The notes: a model not told the origin generated them from the sequence alone. DNA of 64,000 nucleotides from Ischnura elegans (GCF_921293095.1 NC_060252.1:7626001-7690000), one strand, 5' to 3'; positions 31,294 to 43,271 are shown, counted from the stretch's first letter. Program-made: numbers and translations.

Positions 31294-32594
31294 ATAATAA
31301 TATATAGTAATATGTTACAGATATAATGTTGGAGAATGTCATCAGGCTTAAAAAAATAAACCCCATTAATATATCAAAAAAAAATGCGTCTGCTTCACCG
31401 CACGCACAGTGTATCCAAAAACATTCCCCAGGAAATGGAGTGGCACCACATACGCTGGTGGACAATTTTTGATTTCCATTGTTGCTCTATATTATTCCAA
31501 GGTCACGCCAATGGAGATCGAAAATCTAACTCCTTAATGCACAATGCTATAATCATGATCACTAACGTCCACCGCGGAAGGAAAAGCAGGTACTTAAAAT
31601 AAAATTAAACATGTAAAAACCACTCTGAGAACGCCACAAGTTCTGTGAAAAGGATGTATTCTAAATGTATAAAATTATAGAAAACCCACCTTAGAATAAT
31701 CATAGTAAGTGAGCTAAAGTGGGTATTTTGGTGGCAAATATGTAAATTGCTTCATCTTATACGAGATTTGTTCATCCGATTAACTAGGTTAATTGAGCAT
31801 ACCGCCAAATATCCACGTCTTTTAATGAATTAAAAAAAAAATAGCTACAAATATCGATTTGGATTGACGAAAAACTTAGTTTCACAGTTTCTAAGTGGTC
31901 ATTGGAAAAAAAATGGTAAGGTCTAAACGCCATCTATTATTCAGCAAACTGCAGCACACAAAGTTTTGGCCTGTTGTTATAGTCACATCGATGCCTTTTC
32001 CGGAATGTATGCGCCAATGTATTCCAACAACGAATTTCCATATTATGCTCACGATATTTTTCACTCCCAGGTGTCTTCTTCAACAATTCACAGTTAGAAT
32101 TAACAAAATACGGCTGCAAAGCGCACTAAAAAAATGACTGCGACGCTGCGCATCCCTACAGTTTCACACGAACTTTCCCGTGATTTCAAAAAACGATCAA
32201 CCGCCTTCACGCTGATTTATCAGGTCCTGCGCTAATGTATTCCAACAACGATGTAAGAATGACCTACGACCACTAAAATCTCACGAAAAGTGCTCAGTAC
32301 GAATGATTCATTGCTATTTTGTCCATTAACTTGTCTTTATTTTACTTCGGTTACGTCGTCGCAACGAGAACATGGAATAATGTGTCACAAGAGCAGAAAC
32401 TGAAATGTCAACGATAGCCGTAACGATTGTGGTGCCGTTCAATTCGTAGGGATAATTTTTTGTTCGATCCACTTTTCACACCTTAAATTATCCGATATTT
32501 TGGTAGAGTAGGCAAAATATTTTTGAATAGCCAATTTCCCTGGCGATGGGGTAGCTCGCGGCGGGTAGACGCATGAAGCTTCGGACTACGCTAG
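31294..32594. other. No gene recognised
   Basis: AATGTATTCCAACAACGA occurs twice (about 32016 and 32236) in direct orientation. Otherwise AT-rich sequence without support for genes. Confidence 0.45.
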
Positions 32595-33690
32595 AGACTT
32601 GTGGACTTAGAGAAAGCATATGACAACGTGGATTGGAGCACAATGCTTGGAATCCTAAAGGAAATTGGGGTTCTTTATAATGACAGAAGAATCATCCACA
32701 GTTTATACAAAAACCAAGTAGCGGTGATAAAATCAGGGCCCAGCTGTGAAGAAGCAAGAATTAGGAAAGGAGTGCGACAAGGCTGTACATGGTCACCCGT
32801 AATTTTCAACGTTTACATTGAGAAAGCCATTAATGAAATCAAAGAAAATGCATTGGGAGTGAATATCCACGGAGAAAAAATTAGCATGCTAAGATTTGCC
32901 GATGACATAGCCGTTATAGCAGAAACAGAGAAGGATTTGAAAAATATTCTTGTTAATATGGGTAGGGTAATGGGTAGATATCAACTGAAAATAAGCACGA
33001 AGAAAACCAATATCTTAGTATGCAGCATCAGAGAAGAAGTCAAGACTAACATCAAAATAGGGAAGCAAAAACTGATGGAGGTGGATGAATTCTGTTATTT
33101 GGGAAGTAAGATAACTAATGACGGAAGAAGTAAGAAAGAAATTATCAGCAGAATAGCCCTGGCGAAGAGAGCATTCCACCAAAAGAGAGACCTGCTTACA
33201 AAGGGAAACTTAAATATGGAAGTAAAGAAACAATTTATAAGAACCTACATTTGGAGTATGCTCCTATACGGAAGTGAGGCATGGACAATGACCGCTGCGG
33301 AGAAAGCAAGGATAGAGGCCTTCGAAATGTGGTGCTACAGAAGAATGATGAAAATCAAATGGATCGACCGAATTAGTAACGAGGAAGTCCTAAGGTGAGT
33401 AGGAGAGAAGAGAAGCCTCATGAAAACCTTAATAAGAAGACGGAACAACCTTATAGGCCACATCTTGAGATATGGTGGCCTGATGAAGACAATCGTGGCA
33501 AGGGCAAGTGGCAAGGGCAAGTGGCAAGGGCAAGTGGAAGGCAAGAATGGAAAAGGAAGACCTCGAACAAAATATATGGAACAAGTAAATAGAGATGTGA
33601 AAGAGAAGAAATACGTAGGTGTGAAAAGATTAGCTGATAGGATGGAGGGGAGAGCTGCGTCAAACCAATCCTAGGATTGTTGACCAATGA
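32595..33690 (+). pseudogene. LINE reverse transcriptase, RTE-like group, 5'-truncated
   Basis: The open frame 32601-33398 (265 codons) begins inside the palm (VDLEKAYDNVDWS). It contains RKGVRQGCTWSPVIFNVYIE, the active site FADDIAVI, DEFCYLGSKITNDG and FEMWCYRRMMKIKWIDRISN. A frameshift near 33398 moves the C-terminal tail (IGHILRYGG.., GRPRTKYMEQVNRD, GVKRLADRMEG) to another frame. It ends in a GATGATGATGAGG-type tail. Part of the tail is expanded by a 12-bp tandem repeat. The endonuclease half is missing. RTE or a related clade is my best guess for the family. Confidence 0.85.
33496..33537 (+). repeat. Short tandem repeat (GGCAAGGGCAAGT, about 3 copies) inside LINE tail
   Basis: A 12-bp unit (AAGGGCAAGTGGC-type) is repeated three times between IVARA and GKNGKG codons. 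The sister copy at 33691 lacks this expansion, so it arose after insertion or in the source lineage. Confidence 0.75.
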
Positions 33691-34585
33691 TGATGAGGCA
33701 AAATATGAGATTCTGGTCATTATTTGTAAGGTAATGAGTAAATATCATCTGCAAATTAACGCAAAGAAAGCCAGATATTGGTATGCAGCAGCAAGGGCTT
33801 ACACAGGATCATTACTAAAGGGGGGGCAAGCCATTGTCTGGGGCAGAGGGGGGCAAGCTATGGGATTTATGAGATTATTTCCTCGAAAAAATAGTTTTAA
33901 TTTAGTTACATATCTTAAACTAATACATATCATTTTTCGTGGGTTTAAAGAAAATTTGTTGAATACTTCCGTTTCAATTCAGTACTGATTTTACTTAAAG
34001 ACTTTTGCGATTTTTGCTTATTGGGGGGGGGCCGCTGCTCCCCACCTGCCCCTCGCTGGGTACGCCCATGTGCAGCAGAAGAGAAGAAGTCAAAACTAAT
34101 ATTAAAATAGGGAAACAAAAACTGGAAAAGGTGGATGAAATCTGTTATTTGTGAATCAGAATTACCGGCGATGGAAAATTCAAGAAAGAAATTATCAGCA
34201 GAATAGCCTAAGAAAAGAGAGCATTCCACTGAAAGAAATATCTACTACTACAGCGAGAAATTTTAACTTAGAAGTAAGGAAACCGTGTATAACAACATAT
34301 TTTTGGAGTATGCTCCTTAATGAGAAGACGGAGAAACCTAATCAGCCACGTATTGAGACATTATGGCCTGATGAAGACAATCGTCGAGGGACAAGTAGGA
34401 GGCAAGAACGGGAAAGTAACACCTCGAACGAAATACACAGGAACAGGTAAAGAAGGATGTGAAAGTGAATAAATACGTAAAGGTGTGAAAAGATTAACTG
34501 GTGGAAGAATTACTGGAGATAAATGGAGAACTGCGTCAAATCAATCTTAGGATTGTTGACTAGAGAAGATGATGAGGTAAAATAC
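33691..34585 (+). pseudogene. Second RTE-like LINE fragment, interrupted by a family B element
   Basis: Same family as 32595-33690 and directly downstream in the same orientation. It starts in the region after the palm (VMSKYHLQINAKKARYW) and resumes after the insertion with GAAGAAGTCAAAACTAAT-type sequence, the post-palm region and the tail. It has many stops. GATGATGAGG-AAAATA occurs at both boundaries (about 33691 and 34568), a possible target duplication or shared tail. Confidence 0.75.
33792..34070 (-). mobile_element. hAT-like miniature element, family B, copy 3 (complete, nested)
   Basis: Inserted into the LINE copy, with the perfect 8-bp duplication TGCAGCAG at 33784-33791 and 34071-34078. 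Ends CAAGGGCTTACACAGG and CTGGGTACGCCCATG are imperfect inverted repeats. The 279-bp body is the reverse complement of 18422-18590 with extra internal sequence. It defines family B as hAT-like and younger than its LINE host. Confidence 0.9.
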
Positions 34586-35139
34586 CTTTTTTATAGATTA
34601 TTATTTATTCGAAATCCATGGCAATATAATATTTCCCATGCACCTTATAAAGAATGCACGCAGGTACAGTGGGATGCAAAAGTATTGCAGCAAATGGAGC
34701 GGCGCCACTTTCGCCGCAGTTTTGAAATCGAGTTTCGGTATTTTCTATTGCACCAGTGGGAGGGAAATTTGAACAACATTCCCACTTCCCACAATATTTG
34801 TATAACAACATGATTAAAGGGAAATGTATATGGGATATGCGCAGTGTTTAATACCACATAAATTGTGCAGCTCATGCTAGATAATAAATCTACGTCCAGA
34901 ACGTCACTTTACTTCCTCTCGTAAGTTGGCCGATCCGTCGAAGTATATTGTCTTACAATTAAAGCTGAAGCTTTTCGATCAGCGATAGCGAACAAAACAT
35001 ACACATGAAATATCCGCCGCAATATCACAGCAAATAATGCCACTGAGTGTTAAATTCAGTTTGATTTAGTGACACTAGAAGACTGGTTCATTCCCTTTCC
35101 TGGCAAAGCTCGTAATGAATCCCCTTCGGAGTCAACGAG
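34586..35139. other. No gene recognised
   Basis: Overlapping frames at 34523-34875 show no domain. No repeat partner seen. Confidence 0.4.
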
Positions 35140-35235
35140 TGAGATGGACTAGTGGACTAGTTAAAGAGAAGACTTACTACTGTAGTAATCCGAAGTCGGT
35201 GTTTCGAACCTCCCTGCAATATTTTTTTTTCAGTT
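35140..35235 (+). mobile_element. tRNA-like SINE head
   Basis: An A-box-like TGGACTAGTGG is followed about 60 bp later by a B-box-like TTTCGAACCTCC and a run of nine T, the layout of a polymerase III unit. There is no full cloverleaf. Probably a SINE or tRNA-derived pseudogene. Confidence 0.45.
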
Positions 35236-35344
35236 ACATGGTATGGCAGTAACAATTTTTTAAATCCACTTTAACGCATATTAACTTATTCAAACACTGC
35301 TGTCGTTACAAAATTTTTAATGGAGAAAATTCTCTTTTTGCTCT

Positions 35345-35510
35345 CCGCAGATATCATTTCCTATCTTTGGATTCATATTTGGACTAACCGTTTACCTCTT
35401 ACCAATACTTGGCTCCGTAGCCTAGTAGGTCTATACTGTGCGCTGTAACTTCATGAGAATCTTGCGAGGGATCAAGTCCGAAGCATTAATTTTTTTCATT
35501 TTTGTAAACA
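35345..35510 (+). mobile_element. SINE-G copy 1 (tRNA-derived)
   Basis: Contains CCTATCTTTGGATTCATA, TTGGCTCCGTAGCCTAGTAGG (A box TAGCCTAGTAGG), CTGTGCGCTGT and the B box GGATCAAGTCC, ending in a T-rich tail. Colinear with 52930-53110 and 60978-61150. Confidence 0.7.
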
Positions 35511-36394
35511 TAATAAATGCAGGAGAATGCAATTTATTTTATCAACATAATAATGGTGGTGACTAAGAAAAATTCAATACTGAATTTTTTTAAGAAGTAA
35601 AGTTTTCTAAATGTAAAGTCCGAGGAAATCCACACATACGTAAATCCTCGCATCACATGAAATTTAGGAGCAGTAATGCAGGGAAATGACAAAAATACAA
35701 AACGCTTACGCCAGGGAAAGCTATTATATCTAAATTAATTAGCACTTTCATAGTGATACACTCATCTTATACACAGCGAGGAAAAGAACCGACCGAAAGG
35801 TAATATAAAAAATATGACATTAACTTTGTCGCAATTAATTTTCATAGCGTTATAAACAAGAGTGCTAAAATCGGGTGTAAATTTCAGGACGTAGACGTGG
35901 TCATAGGAACAGAGAGTTGACTTATGAAGGATATAAGTGACAGCGAGGTTTTCCCTCAAGTATTTAAAGATCTACAATTGCAATCGACACGATGGGATAG
36001 GTGGTGGAGTTTTTCTAGCAGTTTAATCACACAGCGGCCCCCATGTATTCACTTATATTGAAATAGAAAGTTTATGGTGCACAATTAATCAAAGAAATAA
36101 TATTATTTTCCAATTAGAAAATCAAATATCTGCATTTAATTTTTTCAATCTCCCATCTATAAGTTTTGATTCTTACACTCTAAAACCTAAATCAAGGAAT
36201 ATAAAAATCACCGACATCTTAGTGAGCGTACTAGCAAATCACTCACTTGCACAAGTAGTTGACAAGCTCGCAAGAGGAAATAAAATTCCACCATTATTCA
36301 GTAAGCCATCCTAAGTTGATAAAACAAATTGGTGACATAGACGGTATATGTGATCACAGAGTAATTTTTGCAGCCTTAAAAATTGGAATAGAGC
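35511..36394. other. No gene recognised
   Basis: AT-rich, no supported features. Confidence 0.4.
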
Positions 36395-36970
36395 CATCTG
36401 TAAAACCAAAACGGAATATTTCATTTCGGGTACTTTTTGGGGTAAACATAAAGGCATCAGATGAAGTGAAGTATCTAGGAGTTACGATGGCTTCGAACCT
36501 ATTGCTGGGAACACACAAAAAATATTTGTTCAGAGCCCTGAAGAAGTTAGCATTCGTCCAGCGTATTGTGTATTTCGCACTCGTCCGACCATATCTTAAA
36601 TATGCAACGAGGATATGGGATGCGGTGTAGAAAGATTTAATTGTTGAACTTAATAAAACACATAGGAAAGCTGTGAGATTAGTCAAAAACTGCCACGGGT
36701 GTGCAGGAAGCTTAACATAAATGTTTAGCGCATTACGTTAGGAGCCGCTAGAGACCGAAGACTACGAGCCAAGCTTATATTGCTTGAGCAATTGAGAATG
36801 GATATCTTTAACAGTGACACGGAGAACATGATATTAGAACGCCACTACATTTCCGGGTGCGACAGAAACGACAAATTAAGAGAGATATTTTGCCGAACGG
36901 ATAGGTGTGGGAATTCGTTTTTCAGGGACTCAAAAACAGAATATATGTATATTATTGTTTTATTTATTAA
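36395..36970 (+). pseudogene. LINE 3' fragment, CR1/Jockey group
   Basis: Translation gives KASDEVKYLGVTMASN, VYFALVRPYLKYATRIWD, a stop, then KDLIVELNKTHRKAVRLVK and, after a frameshift, a run ending CRTDRCGNSFFR. These are the C-terminal blocks of the same family as 23535-24616. It is 5'-truncated and broken by a stop and shifts. Confidence 0.75.
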
Positions 36971-37309
36971 GGCCATCTTTCTTGTTTTTAAGCATCTCTT
37001 TTAAAGGCTTAAGGGGAGGTCCCCCCCACCATGGCTACCAAACTAACAGGAGAGTTGCAACATGCCAATGCCAAGGCCGATTGGTGAAGGCATTTAAATA
37101 AACAAAACAAATTTATCATTACTTTCCTTTACCATGAGCAAGTTCCAAAAAGATAATTTCAATCAACTATCTGGAATAACAATAACGAGAGAGTTAATTT
37201 AATTTTATTTAAGAATTTTTGTAAAGTTTATTAAAGAATATTAATTAATTAAATTTGAGAAATGAATTTAAACTTTCCATATTGGGTTTTCACCCTGATA
37301 AAAATAAAC
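36971..37309. other. No gene recognised
   Basis: AT-rich sequence following the LINE end. Confidence 0.4.
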
Positions 37310-38250
37310 TTCCTCATTGTGGGTAAAAGAAAGGTAAATGAAGGGTAGTAGCCATCATGGTGGGTAGTTACCCTTGTTCAACCCACGCTCTACACTCCGT
37401 GGAGGGTAAGGGAAGGGAAGGACAAACCTTCTCTTACCCTTCCTGGGAACTCCTTTGGTTTCCATCCATCTACCCTGCATTAAGGGAAGGGTAGGCCTAT
37501 ACTTCTTCTACCCTTCCTGGGAACTATTTCGCTTACCATTCGTCTATCCTTCATCCAACATCTATTGAGTGTAAGGGAAGAGTATACCCTTCCTTGGGAC
37601 TCCTTCCCCTGCCATCCGACTGCCCTTCCTCTACACTCAATTAACGGTAAGGCTTGTGTAGGACTATCCTTCGTCCATCCTTCCTTGGAACCTCTTCTCT
37701 GTAAAATAACATAAAAAGCCTTTGATAGCAAATCAAGACGGGATGCACAACAAATATTTAAAAGTCCTCTAAGGGAAAGTAGTTGCTATAATTGTGTGAA
37801 AAGGACCTATGTTTCTATGTGGCTGTCAAGGAGACATGGCGAGAGTGATGTTCGGGATTTGAATGCCGATGTTATTTTCTGAAACAAATAAATAAATATA
37901 TAGGCAAGGCTACCTTGGCAGCCGTGAGTGTTAAGGTCTCACGGGGTGTGGGTCCCGGATTCAAGTCCACACGAAGGGTAATTTTTTTCTGTCTTCTAAT
38001 TTTAGAAATCACTGTTACAACTCATCCCCATTCGTTTAATTTAGTTGCGATAATTATGTTGCGATTTTTATTTTCATATTAGTTTATGGATGTTTAGTTT
38101 TCATATTAGTCCTACCCTTCCTTTAGAATGGCCTAACCCTTCCTCTACCTTTACCCTGCACTCCAGGAAGGATAGAGCCTACCCGTCAATGTTCTAAAAT
38201 ACGCTTCGTCTATCCTTGCTAAAGGGTATAGGAAGGGTAGTTTTAAGAAT
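37310..38250. repeat. Degenerate CTACCCTTCC/GGAAGGGTAG repeat block
   Basis: Many direct and inverted copies of CTACCCTTCC with TGGGAACT occur, spaced roughly 65-90 bp at 37430-37690 and resuming at 38098-38250. GAAGGGTAG marks both outer edges. The block is split by a tRNA-like segment at 37895-38005. It may be a non-autonomous element built from short inverted units. Confidence 0.6.
37895..38005 (+). mobile_element. tRNA-like SINE or tRNA pseudogene
   Basis: TTGGCAGCCGTGAGTGTTAAGG recalls the D-arm of a class II tRNA. GGATTCAAGTCC is a good B box, and a T7 run follows as a terminator. The acceptor stem does not close, so this is a SINE head or pseudogene rather than a tRNA gene. Confidence 0.5.
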
Positions 38251-40332
38251 CAGAAATAAAAAGATAACTGAGATAGATTTATATGTAGTGAGCCAGATAT
38301 AATTGCAACAATAAAAAGCAATTTTTTAAGATGGATTTCATCATCATCTGGAGTTTTGCCTGTTGGCAGGTCCTTTGCGCCAACGCTGTCTCCATTATTT
38401 CCTGTTTCTGGCCATTTCTTTTTAGTCGCTATATTTTCCCATCTTTAAACTGTCAACTAACAGCCGGTATGATAAAATTGCCTGTTAACTGTAGACCAAT
38501 TGATAAGACAAGTGACTGACCAAGACTGCGTTTGTGAGATCAAGTGCCAAAGGATGTAAGGAGATGTGGACTGGAAATAGAAATGACAGAAGAGTGAATG
38601 CGGTTCGTTTGCGAGGCCAAAAACCATCATGGGTTCACATGGCCACACGAGTGAGTAAGTTATGTGGGAATCCATAAGCTCCTCAGGCCAGCAATGGGAG
38701 GGAGAGATGGAACAAGAAAGAGAAAATAACAGTTTCATAAATACTGGTCAAAAGTAAGAAAAGCTTACTTTTTTGTTTTGTCTATTTACTGCATCTTACA
38801 CTCCCAACAGGTATGAGGCCAGCAATTTTCTCCTGGGGAGCTTAGCAATTCCTACACTAGAAAATCGTACACAGCATTAAACCAGTTACACATATTTTTC
38901 ATTAGAATCTTGCTGAAAGTTAAATTCGAAGTTTTTTTGCAGACATTAGATATGGAATATAACTAATTAGGCGACGGCAAAACTACACATAGGCCTAGAG
39001 TCTACCGATACTGTGACAAACGACAATGACTCTGTTTATGCCTAATAGCAAGTAGGCCAAAGTACCAGAATTCTATACAGAGTTTAATTTCACTCATTTA
39101 ATTGTATTTATTTCGCTTGCTCAAAATTAATGACTTTCAACACTGTACAGTTATTGACTTTAAATAAAATATTGAATATTGTATGGATTTTGTTGTTTAC
39201 ATTGTGTACTATACTTTAAAATGTGCACATGAAAGAATTATTATACTGTGCTTAGCACCTAAATATTAAAAAAAATAACTATACTGTAAATAAAAAAGTC
39301 AATTTCTTTGAAAATATTTTGTCTTAGAGCTGAGATTGCCTTGGGCTAGTGGTCCTCTCAACAGATGTATCAACGGCAGTAACCGTAAAGGAAAAAAATT
39401 TGGTGGAGAGTGAAACCCCCAATGCTCTTCCCTCGCCTGACATTCAGTTGCAAGAGTTAAGGCTGCTCCATCTTCATCGCAAACTTCTTAAAAAAAATCA
39501 GCTCATGTTCGAGACCCCATTTCCTATGGGGTCTTTCAGTCAGACCCAATATTACAATTCTATCAGATAATTCTTAAAAGGATGAAAAAGATAAGTTATG
39601 ACAAAAAAGGTATTACTCATTTAGTCATTTTCTCATAACTTATAAGTGAAAAAATGCGAAATTTACCAACTATTTTTCATGAGTTAGTGATGCTGCTAAG
39701 TTCTGGTTCATTAATTCATTTAAATAAAGAGGTAGATTAAATGTTCATTTTCATCCTTTTCAGTAAAAAAGAGCAATTCTTGATGAACCTTCCCAGTATT
39801 TTACAGTTGAGGACCTCAAATCCGGAATCCAGAAATCCAGAACGTTTGTAAATTCCTCTGCGCAGTGGTTTGACTTGCCACTCCAAGTGGCTTCACTTTA
39901 TGACAATCAAATGATTCTAATATTAATGACGTGGGTTTCAATTCCACCTTCATCAAATTATCACTTTTACAATGTGTCAGTATTCTGTAAGGCAGAACAT
40001 TCTCTTAAGCTCCGGTATCTAGTTTAAATTTGACATTTACACCATTAACAATAATAATCTCAGACCAGACATTCGAATCATCTGTATACCGCTCACAACA
40101 CTTTCAATTACAAAATCATTAAGATGGTGCTCAACACTTACGTCTTGGGCAGATAAGTCAACTGATTTTACTTAGTATTATTATACAATTTTCTAACTTT
40201 GCATGGAGTTGCAAAATGATTTTGCTTTACACAATTATTGAAAATTTTACCAAATGCTCGAAATTCTCCTTTTTATGCTTATAATTGCACTTTTACACAA
40301 ATAGACATCATTTACTAGGTACATTTACTTAC
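38251..40332. other. No gene recognised
   Basis: Weak frames at 38457-38738 and 39349-39570 have no domain or splice support. CAGTGGTTTGACTTGCC with GGTTTCAATTCC around 39862-39945 is faintly tRNA-like. Confidence 0.4.
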
Positions 40333-40492
40333 ATTGTCTTAGGTAAGTACTTATCAGTATGCCTCACTGAATCCTTCAATGCTTTAGCTCTCGTCCCTTT
40401 CCTGATGACTGCATCCACGGGTTTGGTTCCTTGCAGGGTCTCAGCCTGATGTTTCCCCATCTCAGCTGCCTTGCAGATTTCTTTTATGCACC
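40333..40492 (-). CDS. Candidate internal exon of an unidentified host gene
   Basis: On the minus strand a pyrimidine-rich acceptor (GAATTTTCAG) precedes 40492 and a strong donor (GTAAGTAAATG) follows 40333. In one frame the 160-bp interval is open throughout, with a balanced, charged composition: CIKEICKAAEMGKHQAE, then LQGTKPVDAVIRKGTRAKAL and KDSVRHTDKYLPKT. I do not recognise the protein. The first two bases complete a codon begun in an upstream exon, and the candidate exon at 42582-42711 ends with exactly one leftover base, so the two can join in frame. It is not part of any repeat seen here. Without a transcript this remains a prediction. Confidence 0.5.
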
Positions 40493-42581
40493 CTGAAAAT
40501 TCCAAGTTGGTACATGAGTTTCAAGCTAGCAATCCGTCACAAAAAAGACCGATTGAGCTCGAGGTATGCGTCCTCTTAAAAACTAACACTAAATATCAGC
40601 GCTGATGTAGGGCCGCTACGTGATAGTTTTTGTATGAGCATATTTTTTCGCATAATAAATCGAAGCGGTTAACTAGAGCTGGCAACTGATAAGCAACGGA
40701 GCTGTGGCAAGGCGACGTCACTGAAAATGAGTTCTAAGAGGTGTGTAAGGAGTTGTAGAAGACCGTAGCTGCTTTGCAAGAGTTAGGCAATGAAAACAAA
40801 CCTGTTTAGAGACAAAAGAAAAACCAAAGCTTAAAATATAGGAGTTATTCGAAGATAAGATCCTAGCTTAGGCCGAGAAGTTCATTCCTTGTCTTGGTTT
40901 GTTTGTGCAGGCCGAAGCAAGGACAAGAGGTGGGAGCTTAAAGGTTAGGAGTAGAATGGTATGTGTTGGTATAAGGGCACTTTACTCGAGCAGAGAGGTT
41001 CAGATCCAGTTGAGTCTACAGGCCCTGTCTCGCCCCAAAAAGAGGTAATGCGAAGTTGGGCCTAACCGGTCATATCAACGTGTGGAAAATATCTGGAGAC
41101 TGATTGTGAGTGGTCTAACGCCTCAACAGGTGAAAGTAAATAGGAAATAAGTTACATTTATGCAAACCGAAGGTTTTTATTGAAGAAAATTGGCAACACC
41201 GTACCCCTGCAGTTAACTTTATGCCCTAAAGAAACATTTCCGCCTCTCAGCATTTACGGAAATGGCAATTAATATACCATGAATTTTTCTCGGACTTCCG
41301 ACATACTGTTAGTGAGACGCGTCCATCGAAACGTCGGCAGAAATTGGGGAGCCTAACCCGGACGGAAACCCAGAGAGAAAAAGCCATCGCTGCAGCTCAA
41401 CGGAAAAGCAGCAGCAGAAAAAAATACTTCTCAGGCACTATAAATTTCATCCTTTAGCCTAACTTGTTGAAATCGTTGCGGTCTCGAAAATATTCACGCA
41501 AAAAGGAAGAAAATAATCATCAAGATTGACAGAGAATTTTGAATGCTTTTTGGAATTTTATGTGAATTGGCAAGGAAAATAGAGTAATTCGACACTTGAA
41601 TAACACTTGAAGAGGAATTGCATTGGTGTTAGCCATGTGTGACAGTGTTACTATATTACCTTTACCGTTATTCAAATCAAGGCCGCAGTCGTAACGTAGT
41701 GGGGATAGAACCACCCACGTAATTTCTAGGAAAATTGAAAATATTGCAATTGCTCTTAGGTGGCTTACCAATGAAAATTTTCGCTTGAACAGATTAATGA
41801 ACAATGTTTTAAATTAATTTATAAAAATCACAAAGTCACTCGTCAACGTATATCAGGCTTCATACGTAACATCACTGACAGGTCTTGCACACCACCAAGT
41901 CGGTATGGAAGTTAATGAACCCCCTAAACAACGATGTACAACGACTGCTCCTGCCATACACTAAAAATGTCCGGGTAGGAGGGGTTCATTATGAGGGATT
42001 TCGCATATGATCATTCTCTCTAGAATTTCGATAGGAAGAGGAATTGAGACCGCCCTGACTTTCCCACCGCTACCACGCCAATGACCTCAAGCTATTACCA
42101 TTATTTCATTGAAAAAACATTACGAAAATACATGCTCGCAAATGCGGATGAGTTGATTTTTACCATTAAGTTCTTAATGTACTATATGGAACTACCGAAA
42201 CCGTAAATATATGGAAAGTGGTAAGCAACACAAAAACAACAATCCGATTGAATATTAACGTACAACTCAACCACCCACTTAAAAGTGCAGTAAATTATCT
42301 CATTTAAATAATAATAATTTTGATGCTTTCAACACTGTCATGGAGATCTGTTGGCGACCGATGTTTGCGTCCTTTAATTGCACTGCTATTTCGATGAAAA
42401 ATCACACCTCAAATAGCGAGATTTTACAAATGGCTATTACTTTTTTTCGATTCTTCCCACCCTACAAATACAACCAGTAAAATAATTACGAACATTATAA
42501 TTAAAATAGCCCGCGTGACTTTTTCAAAGTAAGTTTATCCTATGAATTGTTCTACCGCTAGTAAAACATTTTCGTACTCAC
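40493..42581. other. Probable intron or intergenic DNA
   Basis: Lies between the two candidate minus-strand exons. CATCGAAACGTCGGC near 41325 resembles a retroelement tail but is isolated. No other coding support. Confidence 0.35.
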
Positions 42582-42711
42582 GTAAATGGTCATCCGAAGA
42601 GTTTTTATGTTTCTTTCGTAGTCTCCTTCGAACAGTCTTCTTACACCAACTCCGTAACTGCTGAGGAAGAAGGTGATCTTGACGAAGAGGGTTGGCTGGT
42701 TTATCAGCTGT
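42582..42711 (-). CDS. Candidate internal or first coding exon of the same host gene
   Basis: On the minus strand an acceptor-like tract (TTATTTCTTGATTAG) precedes 42711 and a strong donor (GTGAGTACG) follows 42582. Two frames are open. The one that joins in phase to the exon at 40333-40492 encodes a basic segment with QQLRSWCKKTVRRRLRKKHK. The other frame reads LFVKITFFLSSYGVGVRRLF and uses many C- or G-ending codons, but it would hit a stop two codons into the downstream exon. I cannot decide between them. It lies about 550 bp from the divergent plus-strand promoter at 43272. Confidence 0.4.
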
Positions 42712-43267
42712 CTAATCAAGAAATAAGTTGCTTGAAATGACACCAAGGTTCGTGACGAGTAGACTAGAGGGGAGTAAGACTTGATAGGAGGCGGGGTAGG
42801 GCAGTCACTGAGGCCGTCGAATTAAGGCAGGCTCGACATCAAATAGCCATGACTACTGCCCAATTTTACGTCGCGGAGCAGACTGTTACGAGAGGCAATG
42901 GAATAATGCAATACCCGCGTGAAATGATGATAATCTTGCGGATGACGTCTTTGAATGACCTTTGAAGCAGATTTTCCCCCTCCCACAATGGGATGATTTT
43001 TCTAGAAGGCGCGAAAAAAGGTTGGAAAAATTGCATCAAGACCCTCGCGGAAGGATACTGTTTTCCGATAAAGTTATTCCGCGAAGACTTAAAATTAAAA
43101 TTCGTTCTTCCGCGTAACAAATCAATTTTCTAATCGCACCTAAACGTATTATTAAATTAATAAGCAACATCAAATATTAAAAAGAATAGAATTAAATAAG
43201 TTATTTACGTTATGCTGTCGCTTGCTTTGTACTGTTTTTTTTTAATTTATCGGAACTATTTATTGTG
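42712..43267. other. Possible divergent promoter region
   Basis: Lies between the minus-strand candidate exon and the plus-strand first exon. It includes a GC-rich stretch at 42775-42830. On the minus strand CTCAGTGACTG near 42800 resembles an arthropod initiator. A leaky 84-codon frame at 42866-43120 has no domain. Confidence 0.3.
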
Positions 43268-43271
43268 GCGG

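Noticed and set aside
37895-38005. tRNA gene
   Set aside because: Has a D-arm-like start and a good B box but no closing acceptor stem; kept as a SINE-like feature only.
39860-39945. tRNA-like element
   Set aside because: Box-like motifs are too degenerate and the spacing includes unmatched AT-rich DNA.
41315-41345. Hammerhead ribozyme near CATCGAAACGTCGGC
   Set aside because: The CTGATGA core and a proper stem II are missing.
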